A stretch of DNA of 49,061 nucleotides from the NCBI GenBank assembly GCA_027078415.1, contig JALWYX010000048.1, positions 1 through 49,061 on the forward strand, in the 5' to 3' direction. The stretch is from Thermoanaerobaculia bacterium. GTDB lineage: Bacteria > Acidobacteriota > Thermoanaerobaculia > JALWYX01. The notes beneath the pieces were generated by a model, which did not search any database, was not told the DNA's origin, and saw only the letters and a program-made list of their open reading frames with translations. Shown here one piece after another: positions 16,983 to 27,043 of the stretch; the first letter of the stretch is position 1, and each line of letters opens with the position of its first letter. The translations under genes and the position numbers were made by a program.

Positions 16983-18186
16983 AGAAGGTATACCTGCTAC
17001 TTTTAGATTGCTCACCTACAGAATTCTCCTATTATACCGATGGCGTTTTGTACCTTTTAACGTTGATAAAGTAAAGATTTTAAATGTGTCATCTCTGCCT
17101 CCTCTTGGTTGGGCAGGTGGTAGTGCTTTACAAATGCTTTGGAGACTGCAGGAAGAAAGTAAAATAAGAGAGGTGTTTCTACTTTTTCCTTATAAAAGTG
17201 TATGGTACCTAGCAAAAGTTAAAGGAAGTATATTGTACCTAAAAAAAGTAGGCGAGTATGAAATAAAATATTTTGTAGACGGTTTTTCTTCTATTATCAA
17301 AAAGTTATCTCCGGAGATTGTCCATTTTGAAAATCTGGCACTTTTCGATTACAACGAAATTTTTGATATAACAAACACTACCTGCAAGGTTTTTTTATCT
17401 CTTCTAGATTTTGCATTTTTTTGTCCTAGGTATAATCTTTTGCCTAAAGGCAGTCTCTTTTTTTGTAACTATGAGAAGCGATATGAAGTTTGTTCTAAAT
17501 GTTTAGATGGCGATTTTAACTCTTTGGATATAGCTATATACCGAGATGTTATGAAAAAGTTATTGGCTAAGGTTGAGGGTGTTATTGTACCTTCACATTT
17601 TCTTTTAAACAAAATTAAAGAGTTGGGATATGAAGGTAAGTTTTTTATAATTGAACTTCCAACGTATTGTTACAAAACTCCCATCTCTTCTAGTTCATTT
17701 CCCCCTCGAAAAATTGCACTACTAGGAGGTGGATTGAGAAGTAAAGGAGGTATTGTAGCAAAAGAAATAGTTGAAAGGTTACCTCAATACGAATGGTATA
17801 TATTTGGTGGATACGGTAATTACGATTTTGGTAATAAAGTAAATTATATTGGATTCTATTCCCCAGGTTCTCTTAGTAAGCTTCTTATTAAGTACAGGAT
17901 AGATGTATCTGTTATTCCGTCTACCTGGCCAGAGACCTATTCACTTCTTTTGAGCGAATCTATCTTGGCTGGAGTTCCTGTAATAACGTTTGATATAGGA
18001 GCATTTAGAGAACGAGTTAGATATCCCTGGGGAATCAAAGTTGACCTTAGAAAGGGTGTTGGAGGTATTGTTGAGGCTCTGGAGAGTTGTAAGAGAAATT
18101 TTTTGTGGGTGCCAGATTACTTAAAAGAACGTATCAAAAATCCTACCGAGGTAGCTGATCGGATGGTTGATGTGTATTATATATGA
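16948..18186 (+). CDS. Glycosyltransferase, GT4-like
   Basis: The 412-residue protein has a GT-B layout: PPLGWAGGSALQMLWRLQ near 51-68 is the N-terminal glycine-rich loop, IALLGGGLRSKGGIVAKEIV near 260 begins the donor domain, and PSTWPETYSLLLSESILAG near 325 is the donor-site motif, with Glu residues at EX7E spacing. Two Cys pairs in the middle (FFCNYEKRYEVCSKC) echo similar Cys in the C-terminal half of the preceding protein (CSKC), so the two may be related subfamilies. The ATG at 16948 overlaps the preceding gene by 35 bp; a slightly later start is possible. The specificity is unknown. Confidence 0.85.
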   Translation: MNLSQIARLIAREGIPATFRLLTYRILLLYRWRFVPFNVDKVKILNVSSLPPLGWAGGSALQMLWRLQEESKIREVFLLFPYKSVWYLAKVKGSILYLKKVGEYEIKYFVDGFSSIIKKLSPEIVHFENLALFDYNEIFDITNTTCKVFLSLLDFAFFCPRYNLLPKGSLFFCNYEKRYEVCSKCLDGDFNSLDIAIYRDVMKKLLAKVEGVIVPSHFLLNKIKELGYEGKFFIIELPTYCYKTPISSSSFPPRKIALLGGGLRSKGGIVAKEIVERLPQYEWYIFGGYGNYDFGNKVNYIGFYSPGSLSKLLIKYRIDVSVIPSTWPETYSLLLSESILAGVPVITFDIGAFRERVRYPWGIKVDLRKGVGGIVEALESCKRNFLWVPDYLKERIKNPTEVADRMVDVYYI

Positions 18187-18200
18187 ATAAGGAGAAAGAA

Positions 18201-19430
18201 ATGCACGTGCATGTTATATTTGTCGCACCATATTTTATGGAGATAACATTACGTTTTTTAAGAGGCGTTTTACTTTTGAGAAATGTTGATGTATCTTTGA
18301 TAAGTTGCCAACATGTAGCGGATCTACCTGTGAGTTTTAGAGCCAAGTTGCGTGGTTGGGAAAGGATAAAAAATCCTCTCGCGTATCAAGAGATTCGTGA
18401 CGCTGTTGTGAGACTTGAAAAACATGTTGGGAAAAAATGTTATAGACTGTTAGGAATATTAGAGCATTTGCAAGAGCCTTTAGCAACAGTTAGAGATGAA
18501 CTTGGTATAGAAGGAATGAAAAGAGATGTTGCTCTTAACTTTAGACGTAAAGATATTATGAAAGAGAAACTCCGTAAAGCCGGATTGCCGTGCGCAAAAT
18601 TTCTATTGGCTACTTCGAAAAGCGAGGTTGTTGCTTTTAGTAAATCTGTAGGTTTTCCTATAGTTATAAAACCTCCAGCTGGTGTAGGTACTAGAGCTAC
18701 TTATAGAATTAACGACCATAAAGAGTTATTGGAAATTTGCCAACTTTTCCCTATAAGTAAGGATAAACCGTGGATGTTAGAAGAGTTCATAACAGGTGAC
18801 GAGTACTCTTTTGAAACCGTTACAATAAACGGCAAAAAAGTGTGGTATTCGTGGAGTAGATACTATCCAACACCTCTTGAGGCTATGGAAAAACCTTGGA
18901 TTCAATGGTGTATCTATATTCCTAAAGATATCGATACACAAGAAGTTGCTGATGTAAAAGATGTGGCGTTCAAAGCTTTGGATGTATTAGGTATGGATAC
19001 GGGACTATCTCATATGGAATGGTTTAGAAGGAAAAACGGCTCTGTTGCTATCTCCGAAATAGCTGCTCGTCCTCCAGGAGCTCAAATAACTACCCTTTTG
19101 TATCATGCACATGAATGGGACGTATACCATGAATGGGCTAAACTTATGGTCTTTAGGGAATTTTATATGCCTGAGAGAAAATTCGCAGCTGGAGCTGCAT
19201 TTCTTAGAGGACAAGGAAGAGGTAGAGTAGCGAGAATCCACGGACTCGATAAAGCACAAAGAATGGTTGGTGATCTAGTAGTGGAGGTCAGATTGCCGAA
19301 AATAGGTCAAATTAAATCTGCTAGTTATGAAGGGGAAGGTTACGTAGTTGTTAAACACCCAGATCTTAAAGTGGTAAAAAAGGCACTTTCTATACTAATA
19401 CAAACTCTTAGAGTGGAGATGAGAGAATAA
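18201..19430 (+). CDS. ATP-grasp ligase-like enzyme
   Basis: I choose ATG 18201 (409 residues) over the in-frame ATG 18183 because AAGGAG at 18189-18194 is spaced six bases from 18201. An ATP-grasp fold is clear from about residue 110: FRRKDIMKEKLRKAGLPCAK, then FPIVIKPPAGVGTRATYRI (ATP-binding Lys and glycine loop), WMLEEFITGDEYSFETV, and VAISEIAARPPGAQITT with the Glu and Asn-like metal position. The family joins a carboxylate to an amine or thiol through an acyl-phosphate. Known relatives decorate peptides or sugars, or make dipeptides. In this block it may amidate or aminoacylate a glycan, an inference from position. It is followed by a CDF gene sharing one base (TAATG). Confidence 0.85.
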   Translation: MHVHVIFVAPYFMEITLRFLRGVLLLRNVDVSLISCQHVADLPVSFRAKLRGWERIKNPLAYQEIRDAVVRLEKHVGKKCYRLLGILEHLQEPLATVRDELGIEGMKRDVALNFRRKDIMKEKLRKAGLPCAKFLLATSKSEVVAFSKSVGFPIVIKPPAGVGTRATYRINDHKELLEICQLFPISKDKPWMLEEFITGDEYSFETVTINGKKVWYSWSRYYPTPLEAMEKPWIQWCIYIPKDIDTQEVADVKDVAFKALDVLGMDTGLSHMEWFRRKNGSVAISEIAARPPGAQITTLLYHAHEWDVYHEWAKLMVFREFYMPERKFAAGAAFLRGQGRGRVARIHGLDKAQRMVGDLVVEVRLPKIGQIKSASYEGEGYVVVKHPDLKVVKKALSILIQTLRVEMRE

Positions 19431-20377
19431 TGTCTGGTGCGTGTGGATGCAATAACGTTGTAACTGGTGAAAAAGGTAAAAGAGCTTTGAATATAGCCAT
19501 TGCTATCGGATTAACTTACATGACAATAGAAGTGATCGGGGGTATTGTATCAGGCTCCTTATCTTTGCTTGCAGACGCTGGACATATGTTTTCCGACGTA
19601 GTAGGACTGCTGATGGCTAGAATAGCTATCTACCTTTCGCAGGAGGTAAAAACTGAAAATACTACCTTTGGTTTTAAGAGAATAGAAATAATAGCTGCGT
19701 TTACAAATGCAGTTATAGTGATTGTTGTGGCCTTTAATATATTGTTTAAAGCAGTTTTAAGGTGGATAGAACCTATTCCTATCAAAACAGATATTATGTT
19801 TAGCGTGGGATTGGGAGGGTTGATTGTAAATATCCTTATGATCTCGTTTTTGTGGAGTGTAAAAGATGAATCGCTTAATATAAAAGGGGCATGGCTACAC
19901 GTTTTGTCAGATCTTGTAGGAAGTATACAAGTTATGATAGCTGCAGTTGTATATTACCTATGGGGATTTGTAAAAGCAGATGCTATAGCAGCTGGATTAA
20001 TAGCTTTGCTACTGTTTCAAAGTTCTATAAGACTTATGATAAAAAGTGCAAGGATACTGCTAGAGTCCGCTCCTGCAGGCCTGCAAGTATCCAAAGTTAA
20101 ACGAGCTGTGGAAAATATGGAAGGTGTAGAAGAGGTACACGATCTTCACTTGTGGACAATCAAAGAGGGATTTGATTCTTTAACTGCACATGTTGTAGTT
20201 TCAGAACATTACAAGGGCTCTAGAGATACTCTTGTTGATAGTTTGCGTAAGATGTTGCTGGATAAATTTGGTCTAAGCCATGTTACTATTCAACTTGAAC
20301 CACCTAACGGTTTTGAAGACTGCGTAAAATGTGGTGAAAACTCTGAAACAATTCAAAAAAACAAAGATGAAGGTTAA
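19430..20377 (+). CDS. Cation diffusion facilitator (zinc/divalent metal exporter)
   Basis: The 315-residue protein has six hydrophobic segments and a soluble C-terminal domain of about 95 residues, the CDF layout. The paired metal-site motifs are present: LADAGHMFSD in the second helix (HxxxD) and HVLSDLVGS in the fifth (HxxxD). The His/Asp pairs point to a zinc-type member. A Cys-containing N-terminus (CGC at residues 4-6) and a C-terminal CVKC could add metal contacts. The C-terminal domain ends HVTIQLEP, typical of the ferredoxin-like CDF tail. It starts one base inside the stop of the ATP-grasp gene. It probably exports Zn2+ from the cytosol. Confidence 0.92.
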   Translation: MSGACGCNNVVTGEKGKRALNIAIAIGLTYMTIEVIGGIVSGSLSLLADAGHMFSDVVGLLMARIAIYLSQEVKTENTTFGFKRIEIIAAFTNAVIVIVVAFNILFKAVLRWIEPIPIKTDIMFSVGLGGLIVNILMISFLWSVKDESLNIKGAWLHVLSDLVGSIQVMIAAVVYYLWGFVKADAIAAGLIALLLFQSSIRLMIKSARILLESAPAGLQVSKVKRAVENMEGVEEVHDLHLWTIKEGFDSLTAHVVVSEHYKGSRDTLVDSLRKMLLDKFGLSHVTIQLEPPNGFEDCVKCGENSETIQKNKDEG

Positions 20378-21791
20378 TAGAAAAAAGAGAGTATCAAATG
20401 TAGATTGGTATAAAGTTTCTAAAGATACTGTCAGGGGATGGCTCTTTATTCTGGGTTTTCTAATCTTCGCATTGATGGTAGCCTACTTATACCATAAGTG
20501 GTCGCAGTTTAAACTAAAAAGAGATACTCTTACATTTTTAAATGAAGCAAGGGCGTTAGCTCAGCAGATAGATGTGGAAACACTAAATAGAGAACTTACA
20601 AGAAGATGGAATAAAGCTTGGAAAGAACTGGATTTTGCTAGTTTGGCATTTAATTCAGCCAATTTTGAACAAGCTTATAAGGCGGCACTCTCTAGCAAAA
20701 GACTTTTTATGTCTATACTGGATGAGTATAGAGGAAAAGTTGCTATAGCCTGGTTCTCTAACGTCGAAGGTAAAGTGGAGTATAAACGGGCAAAAGGAAC
20801 CAGTTACATTCCTGCCCGTACTAAAGTCTCTCTCTATCCTGGAGATGTGGTTAGAAGCGGACCTTTAGGATCTGCCGAGATAATGTTTAGGAACGGTACA
20901 CTTTACAAGTTGCGGCCAGGTACTGAATTTATTATAAAAGGTGCAGGTAAAGAGGAAGGAAGTAAAGTGGAATTGGCTTATGGATGGATAGACCTTAATT
21001 CTATAGAAGCAAGTACTAAAGTTAAGGTTCCCGGAATAGTAGCAAAAGTTGAAGAGAACTCCAGAGGCGCAGTTTCCTACAATAAAACAAAGAGAGAAAG
21101 TAGATTTGCAACCTACGAAGGAGAAATGGAGTTGGAATTTGAAAAAAGCGGACGTAAAGAGCGAGTTTCTGATCAACAGATGGTTTTGGTTAATAATGAG
21201 AAAGAAGTAAAAAAGATGGATCTGCCTTCCAGAGTAGAGCTCATGGTGCCACCTAATGGTGTGCTCGTTGATTTGGTACGGGAGAAAAATTTGGTTTTAG
21301 AATGGAAGAAGTTGAAAATGGTTGATCACTACTACGTTCAGATAGCAGATAATTCTCTTTTTGTAGGAACTGTCCTTGAAGATAAAAACAGAAAGAAAAG
21401 TACAGCTAAACTTGCCCTTGAAGGAGAAGGTGACTTCTACTGGAGAGTTGCTGCTGTTAAGGATGGCGTTATGGGTGAGTGGAGTATGCCTTTTCTTTTT
21501 CGTGTAATAGATAGCTCAGTGAGATTTGGTAAAGAGGCTGTAGATAATAAGCCTCCTGAACTTAAGATAGCAAGTATAGAGGCTCACGGAAACATATATA
21601 TAATAAGAGGTATTACTGAACCTGGAGCATCTGTTATGGTAAATAACGAAAATGCAGTTGTAGAAGCTGATGGTAGTTTTGTTAAAACTTTAACGTTACT
21701 TCATCCAGGCAGACAGGATATTGTAATCGTAGCTGTAGATAGTAGTGGAAACCATACTGTGAAAAAGATACCTGTAGTTGCCGATTTTTAG
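20367..21791 (+). CDS. Membrane-anchored FecR-domain protein with Ig-like C-terminus
   Basis: An ATG at 20367 gives 474 residues; an in-frame ATG at 20331 would add 12 and overlap the CDF gene more. A basic N-terminus and one transmembrane helix (about 24-45, GWLFILGFLIFALMVAYLY) are followed by a helical region. Next comes a FecR-type beta domain (YPGDVVRSGPLGSAEIMF and LRPGTEFIIKG near 155-190), a fibronectin-like module around LVLEWKKLKMVDHYYVQIAD, and a last Ig-like module with GITEPGASVMVNNENAVVEA. The bulk lies outside the inner membrane. It sits directly before mreB, so it may be a periplasmic partner of wall synthesis; that link is positional only. Confidence 0.8.
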   Translation: MKVNRKKRVSNVDWYKVSKDTVRGWLFILGFLIFALMVAYLYHKWSQFKLKRDTLTFLNEARALAQQIDVETLNRELTRRWNKAWKELDFASLAFNSANFEQAYKAALSSKRLFMSILDEYRGKVAIAWFSNVEGKVEYKRAKGTSYIPARTKVSLYPGDVVRSGPLGSAEIMFRNGTLYKLRPGTEFIIKGAGKEEGSKVELAYGWIDLNSIEASTKVKVPGIVAKVEENSRGAVSYNKTKRESRFATYEGEMELEFEKSGRKERVSDQQMVLVNNEKEVKKMDLPSRVELMVPPNGVLVDLVREKNLVLEWKKLKMVDHYYVQIADNSLFVGTVLEDKNRKKSTAKLALEGEGDFYWRVAAVKDGVMGEWSMPFLFRVIDSSVRFGKEAVDNKPPELKIASIEAHGNIYIIRGITEPGASVMVNNENAVVEADGSFVKTLTLLHPGRQDIVIVAVDSSGNHTVKKIPVVADF

Positions 21792-21828
21792 TCTTTATAG
21801 AGAATGTGGAGAATGAAATCAAATATAG

Positions 21829-22869
<1,041 letters not shown>

Positions 22870-22883
22870 ATGTAGTTCTAATT

Positions 22884-23717
22884 TTGAAAAAGATAAATAT
22901 TAAAATACATCTGATAATTGCCTTGCTGTTGATGACAACACTTCTTGTTTTAATAAATAAAGAAATAAGAAGTCCCATATTGACACCTGCAATAAGCGAT
23001 ATGTTTCTTCCTGTTTTGGCTGGGGTTGCTAGTATTGATGATGGAATTAAGAATACTTTCCTACACGCTAAGAACTATCTTCGCACAAACAAAGAATTGA
23101 GAAAAAAAATAGAACTATTGGAAGACAAAATATCCCATATAGAACAAGAAGTGATAACGTTACGAGAGGATGCATTCAAATGGCGTGTATTTAAACAAGA
23201 GATAAACCTTTTTCAAAACGCAGAACCACTTGCACTCAAAGGCGAAGTGGTTATGGTGGACCTTAGCTCCTACAACCATTTTGTAATAGTTGCTACACAA
23301 AATAAAGAAATAAAAAAAGGGTTTGTAGTAGTAACTCCTCAAGGATTGGTAGGTACTGTAGATAACAAAGTTGGAAGTTACGCTAAAGTAAAATTACTTA
23401 CAAGTTCCCACTTCTCAGCTACCGTTGTTGTAAAAGAAATTGGTAGACACGGGGTGGTAAAAGGCGTTGGGAAAAACCTTCTAAAATTAGAGTATATACC
23501 AGATTACGTGTCTATAAGTGAAGGTATGCACCTGTTTACCTCTGGTATAGATGGTCTGTTTACCGCAGGTATCCCAGTAGGAGAAATAGTTGAAATAGAA
23601 AAAAAACCAGGAGAAATCTTCCTCTCTATAACAGTTAGACCTTTCATAGACTTCTTAAAACTAAGAATAGTTTATTTACTAGAACCCCCCATAGATATAG
23701 AAGCGTTAGGAATGTGA
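22884..23717 (+). CDS. mreC: Rod-shape-determining protein MreC
   Basis: The 277-residue protein has an N-terminal membrane helix (about 6-24), a coiled coil (about 60-100, containing LRKKIELLEDKISHIEQEV) and then the two beta barrels typical of MreC, with VVTPQGLVGTVDNKVGSYAK and LLTSSHFSATVVV. It bridges MreB/MreD to the penicillin-binding protein in the periplasm. The start is TTG 22884, fourteen bases after mreB; there is no strong ribosome site, so low initiation or coupling is likely. The stop overlaps the mreD GTG in GTGA at 23714-23717. Confidence 0.93.
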   Translation: MKKINIKIHLIIALLLMTTLLVLINKEIRSPILTPAISDMFLPVLAGVASIDDGIKNTFLHAKNYLRTNKELRKKIELLEDKISHIEQEVITLREDAFKWRVFKQEINLFQNAEPLALKGEVVMVDLSSYNHFVIVATQNKEIKKGFVVVTPQGLVGTVDNKVGSYAKVKLLTSSHFSATVVVKEIGRHGVVKGVGKNLLKLEYIPDYVSISEGMHLFTSGIDGLFTAGIPVGEIVEIEKKPGEIFLSITVRPFIDFLKLRIVYLLEPPIDIEALGM

Positions 23718-24190
23718 TTACAACTTTAAAAATAATAGCTTACTTTTTAGCTTTCATATACGTTTACACTTTGCTGGCATCAAACGTTGTGTACGCGCGA
23801 GAAATATTTTTTATACTTGTTGTTACAGTGACTTTCAAAGAAGAGTGTAAGAACAATTGTAGCTATTTTATCGCTGTTTTAACTGGACTGTTGAGAGATT
23901 TTTTAGAAGGAACACCTGTTGGGATTTACGTTTTAACTTACTTTATAGCTATTAACGTTGTTCACTTGTTATCTTGGGTATTCACTGTTGAACATTTTCT
24001 TTCTACAGCTATAATCCTGTTTTTTGGATTTAATTTGGTATTTTTACTACCCTCTGTCATAGCATACATTTTAGATTATCAAATTGCTGTTTACTCTCCT
24101 TTAGAAATATTTCTTGCATCCCTTGCGTACTCTTTCCTGGGAGTGATTTTTTTTGCTATCGATCGAAGATGGAGAGATAGAAAATGCTGA
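23714..24190 (+). CDS. mreD: Rod-shape-determining protein MreD
   Basis: This is a small 158-residue integral membrane protein with about five hydrophobic segments. The GLLRDFLEGTPVGIYVLTYF motif in the middle (the DxxxG-x-P-x-G-I/L core) is the MreD signature. It works with MreC in the inner membrane as part of the elongation complex. It starts at GTG 23714 within the mreC stop and ends seven bases inside the PBP2 gene. A rare paired Cys (EECKNNC) occurs in a loop and has no known role. Confidence 0.9.
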   Translation: MITTLKIIAYFLAFIYVYTLLASNVVYAREIFFILVVTVTFKEECKNNCSYFIAVLTGLLRDFLEGTPVGIYVLTYFIAINVVHLLSWVFTVEHFLSTAIILFFGFNLVFLLPSVIAYILDYQIAVYSPLEIFLASLAYSFLGVIFFAIDRRWRDRKC

Positions 24191-25932
24191 TTTTTGCTAG
24201 AAACCAGGAAATGGTAGAGATATATAAAAAAAGATTACGCTACTTGCTCTACTTCTACCTCTTTTTAGTTGTCCTGGTTTTTTCATACTACTGGTTTTTA
24301 CAAGTAGTAAAAGGAGATTATTACCTCGATCTAGCGGAGAATAACAGGTTGCGTAGAATACCTACTATAGCTAAAAGGGGAGTGGTTTTTGATAGAGATA
24401 AAGAGATTTTAGCGGCAAATTATCCTAGTTTTTCTGTTGTTACAGCAAAATATGTGAAAGTAGAAGAGGTTGTTAAACTTTTACGATTAATAGGAAGAGA
24501 AAAGAGATTCGCTTCCAACTATCTTCCTACCGATACGATAATTGCTAAAGATTTAAATTTACGTGAATTGGGAAGAATAGAGTATTTTAAGCACAATTTT
24601 GATTGGCTTGACATAGAAGTTAAGCCTATTAGGCTTTATCGGGGAGGTGTAGTTTTAGCGCACTTGGTTGGATATTTGGGAGAGGTTACAGATGAGGAAG
24701 TTCGAGATAAAGGTTATCGCAAAGGTAGTTATATAGGAAGAGAAGGTGTGGAGTATTTTTATAACTCTTTGTTACAAGGTCAAGACGGAAGTAAAATAGT
24801 TGAGGTCGATAGTAGGGGAATGATAATCAGTGAAAAGGTGGAGCGGCAACCTAAAGGTGGTAAAGATTTGAACTTGACAGTTTCGGCCAGACTGCAACTA
24901 TTGGCTTTTAGGTTGTTTGAAAATAAAGTAGGATCCGTAGTTGCTATGGATCCAAACAGTGGAGAAATTTTATTGCTGTTTTCTTCCCCTTCCTTCGATC
25001 CAAATATTTTTGTTAGAGGAATTTCTTTAACTCAGTGGAATAGGATTGTGAATGACAAGCTTCATCCTTTACAAAACAGAGCTATAGCTGGACTCTATTC
25101 TCCCGGCTCTGTTTTTAAATTTGTTGTGGCATTTGCTGCAATGAAAGAGGGCATAATAACCCCTAATACCAAATTTTTTTGTAAAGGTTCAGGTAAATTC
25201 TACGGACGAGTTTTTCGCTGTTGGCGAGAAGGAGGTCATGGTTGGGTAAATGTGTCAGATGCACTCAAACATTCGTGTGATATATTCTTTTACAACGTTG
25301 GACAGAGGTTGGGAGTTGAAAAAATATCTAAATATGCCCGCTTATTCGGATTTGGAAAGAGAACAGGTATAGATTTGCCCAGAGAAAAAAGTGGGCTGGT
25401 ACCAGATAACCTATGGAGTCTAAAAGTAAGGGGACACCAATGGTACGCGGGTGAAACCATCTCCTATTCTATTGGTCAAGGTCCTCTGCTAGTTACACCT
25501 TTGCAAGTAACTGCGGCTTTAGCTTTGATAGCTAACCGTGGATATTGGGTAAGGCCCAAAGTAGCTTCTTTTAGAAAAGTTGAAAGGAAAGATATTTTAT
25601 CATCCGATAAAGATATTATAGAAACGATAGTAGAAGGATTATGGAGAGTAGTAAACGATAAAGGTACCGCTTGGAGAACTGCTTATCTGGATTGTTGCGA
25701 TGTTGCAGGGAAGACAGGTACCGTTCAGGTGGTTGCTCAAAAGGAACGTGTAAAATCTGAAGATCTACCGTGGCATTTAAGAGATCACGCGTGGTTTGCA
25801 GCTTTTGCTCCCAGTAGAAATCCTAGAATTGTTGTAGTAGTTATAGTAGAACACGGTGGATCTGGCTCTAAGGCTGCTGCCCCAATAGCTAGAGAAATTA
25901 TCTATGAGTATTTTAAACAACGTAGTAATTAA
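24184..25932 (+). CDS. mrdA: Penicillin-binding protein 2 (elongasome transpeptidase)
   Basis: This class B penicillin-binding protein cross-links peptidoglycan during elongation. The 582 residues comprise an N-terminal membrane helix (about 19-39), a PBP dimerisation/pedestal domain (ENNRLRRIPTIAKRGVVFDR, YLGEVTDEE, GREGVEYFYNSLLQG) and a transpeptidase domain. The three active-site motifs are YSPGSVFKF with the SxxK Ser near residue 310, SCD in KHSCDIFFYNVG (SxD, as is common for PBP2), and AGKTGTVQ near residue 510. It overlaps mreD by 7 bp and the following rodA by 29 bp, giving a complete mreBCD-mrdAB set. Confidence 0.96.
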   Translation: MLIFARNQEMVEIYKKRLRYLLYFYLFLVVLVFSYYWFLQVVKGDYYLDLAENNRLRRIPTIAKRGVVFDRDKEILAANYPSFSVVTAKYVKVEEVVKLLRLIGREKRFASNYLPTDTIIAKDLNLRELGRIEYFKHNFDWLDIEVKPIRLYRGGVVLAHLVGYLGEVTDEEVRDKGYRKGSYIGREGVEYFYNSLLQGQDGSKIVEVDSRGMIISEKVERQPKGGKDLNLTVSARLQLLAFRLFENKVGSVVAMDPNSGEILLLFSSPSFDPNIFVRGISLTQWNRIVNDKLHPLQNRAIAGLYSPGSVFKFVVAFAAMKEGIITPNTKFFCKGSGKFYGRVFRCWREGGHGWVNVSDALKHSCDIFFYNVGQRLGVEKISKYARLFGFGKRTGIDLPREKSGLVPDNLWSLKVRGHQWYAGETISYSIGQGPLLVTPLQVTAALALIANRGYWVRPKVASFRKVERKDILSSDKDIIETIVEGLWRVVNDKGTAWRTAYLDCCDVAGKTGTVQVVAQKERVKSEDLPWHLRDHAWFAAFAPSRNPRIVVVVIVEHGGSGSKAAAPIAREIIYEYFKQRSN

Positions 25933-27043
25933 CTCTCGAAGAAAAGTCGTAAATCTTTTTATACACGGTAAATTGAGCCCTTTGTTTATTTCTCTTGCGT
26001 TAACTTTAATAGGTTTAGTGGCTTTAAAGAGCGCGTCTGAAGGGATGGGAATAGATTTTTTCTCAAGACAATTGCTATTTTTAACTCTAGCAGTTCCGGC
26101 ATTCTTTATTGTAGTAATTGTAGGTTGTTCAACTATCTTGCGGTACGCAATTGTTTTTTACTGGGTAACTTTACTTGCATTGGTAGGAGTGTTGATTTTT
26201 GGATATGTAGCTGGAGGGGCTAAAAGTTGGTTCTATCTAGGGCCTATCCGTATTCAGCCGTCAGAATTTGCAAAGATAGCTATCATATGTACGCTAGCTA
26301 GATTTCTAGGCAGTAGAGGAGAAAAAAAAACCTTAACACTCAAAGATATTTTAGGTGCTGCGATTATCGTAGTTATACCCGCGGTGTTGGTAATTCTACA
26401 ACCAGACCTTGGAACAGCTATGATGATTTTATCGATTCTACCATCTTTCCTCCTTGTAGGTGGTGTCAGATGGTACCTTGTGGTTCTTTCCCTAATATTG
26501 TGTATAGTTCTGTCGTTTTTTATATGGGACTTTGTCCTTAAGGATTACCAAAAGGAGAGGATATATACTTTTTTTAATCCTGAAAAAGATCCTTTGGGAG
26601 CTGGTTATCAAATAAGACAAAGCAAAATTGCTATAGGATCAGGAAAGATTTTTGGAAGAGGATTTAAACAAGGTACCCAAAGTAGGTTACGCTTTTTACC
26701 TGCTAGACACACAGATTTTATATTTGCAGTTTTTGCCGAAGAATGGGGATTTTTGGGAGTTACAATCGCTATTTTTCTTTTTGGTTACCTTCTTAACTCT
26801 CTTATTACTCTGATGGAAAATATTTATAATACGGAAAACCTGTATATAGTTACTGGCGTTGCTGCGTTACTTTTTATTCATCTATTTTATAATATAGCTA
26901 TGGTTGTAGGTTTATTACCGGTTAGCGGAATTCCACTTCCATTTTTCTCCTACGGAGGAAGTTTCTTGTTAACGTGTTATATCCTTATAGGTTTGGTTGT
27001 AAGCGTATCTCTAGAAGAATATGGGTTCTCACCTCCCTACTGA
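25904..27043 (+). CDS. rodA: RodA, SEDS-family peptidoglycan glycosyltransferase
   Basis: RodA polymerises lipid II into glycan strands and pairs with PBP2. The 379-residue protein has about nine to ten membrane segments and SEDS motifs: GGAKSWFYLGPIRIQPSEFAK (shown by SWFYLGPIRIQPSEFAK), LQPDLGTAMMI, GRGFKQGTQSRLRFLPARHT and, near the end, GLLPVSGIPLPFFSYGG. The ARHTDFIFAVFAEEWGF stretch is the conserved extracellular loop carrying the catalytic acidic region. The ATG at 25904 lies inside the mrdA 3' end; the stop lies inside the RNase G gene by 23 bp. Confidence 0.96.
   Translation: MSILNNVVINSRRKVVNLFIHGKLSPLFISLALTLIGLVALKSASEGMGIDFFSRQLLFLTLAVPAFFIVVIVGCSTILRYAIVFYWVTLLALVGVLIFGYVAGGAKSWFYLGPIRIQPSEFAKIAIICTLARFLGSRGEKKTLTLKDILGAAIIVVIPAVLVILQPDLGTAMMILSILPSFLLVGGVRWYLVVLSLILCIVLSFFIWDFVLKDYQKERIYTFFNPEKDPLGAGYQIRQSKIAIGSGKIFGRGFKQGTQSRLRFLPARHTDFIFAVFAEEWGFLGVTIAIFLFGYLLNSLITLMENIYNTENLYIVTGVAALLFIHLFYNIAMVVGLLPVSGIPLPFFSYGGSFLLTCYILIGLVVSVSLEEYGFSPPY

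Noticed and set aside
18183-18200. In-frame ATG 18183 as start of the ATP-grasp gene
   Set aside because: The AAGGAG at 18189-18194 is correctly spaced for ATG 18201 and not for 18183.
25240-25300. Apparent defect in the PBP2 SxN motif (reads SCD)
   Set aside because: Class B PBP2 enzymes commonly carry SxD here, so it is normal for the family.
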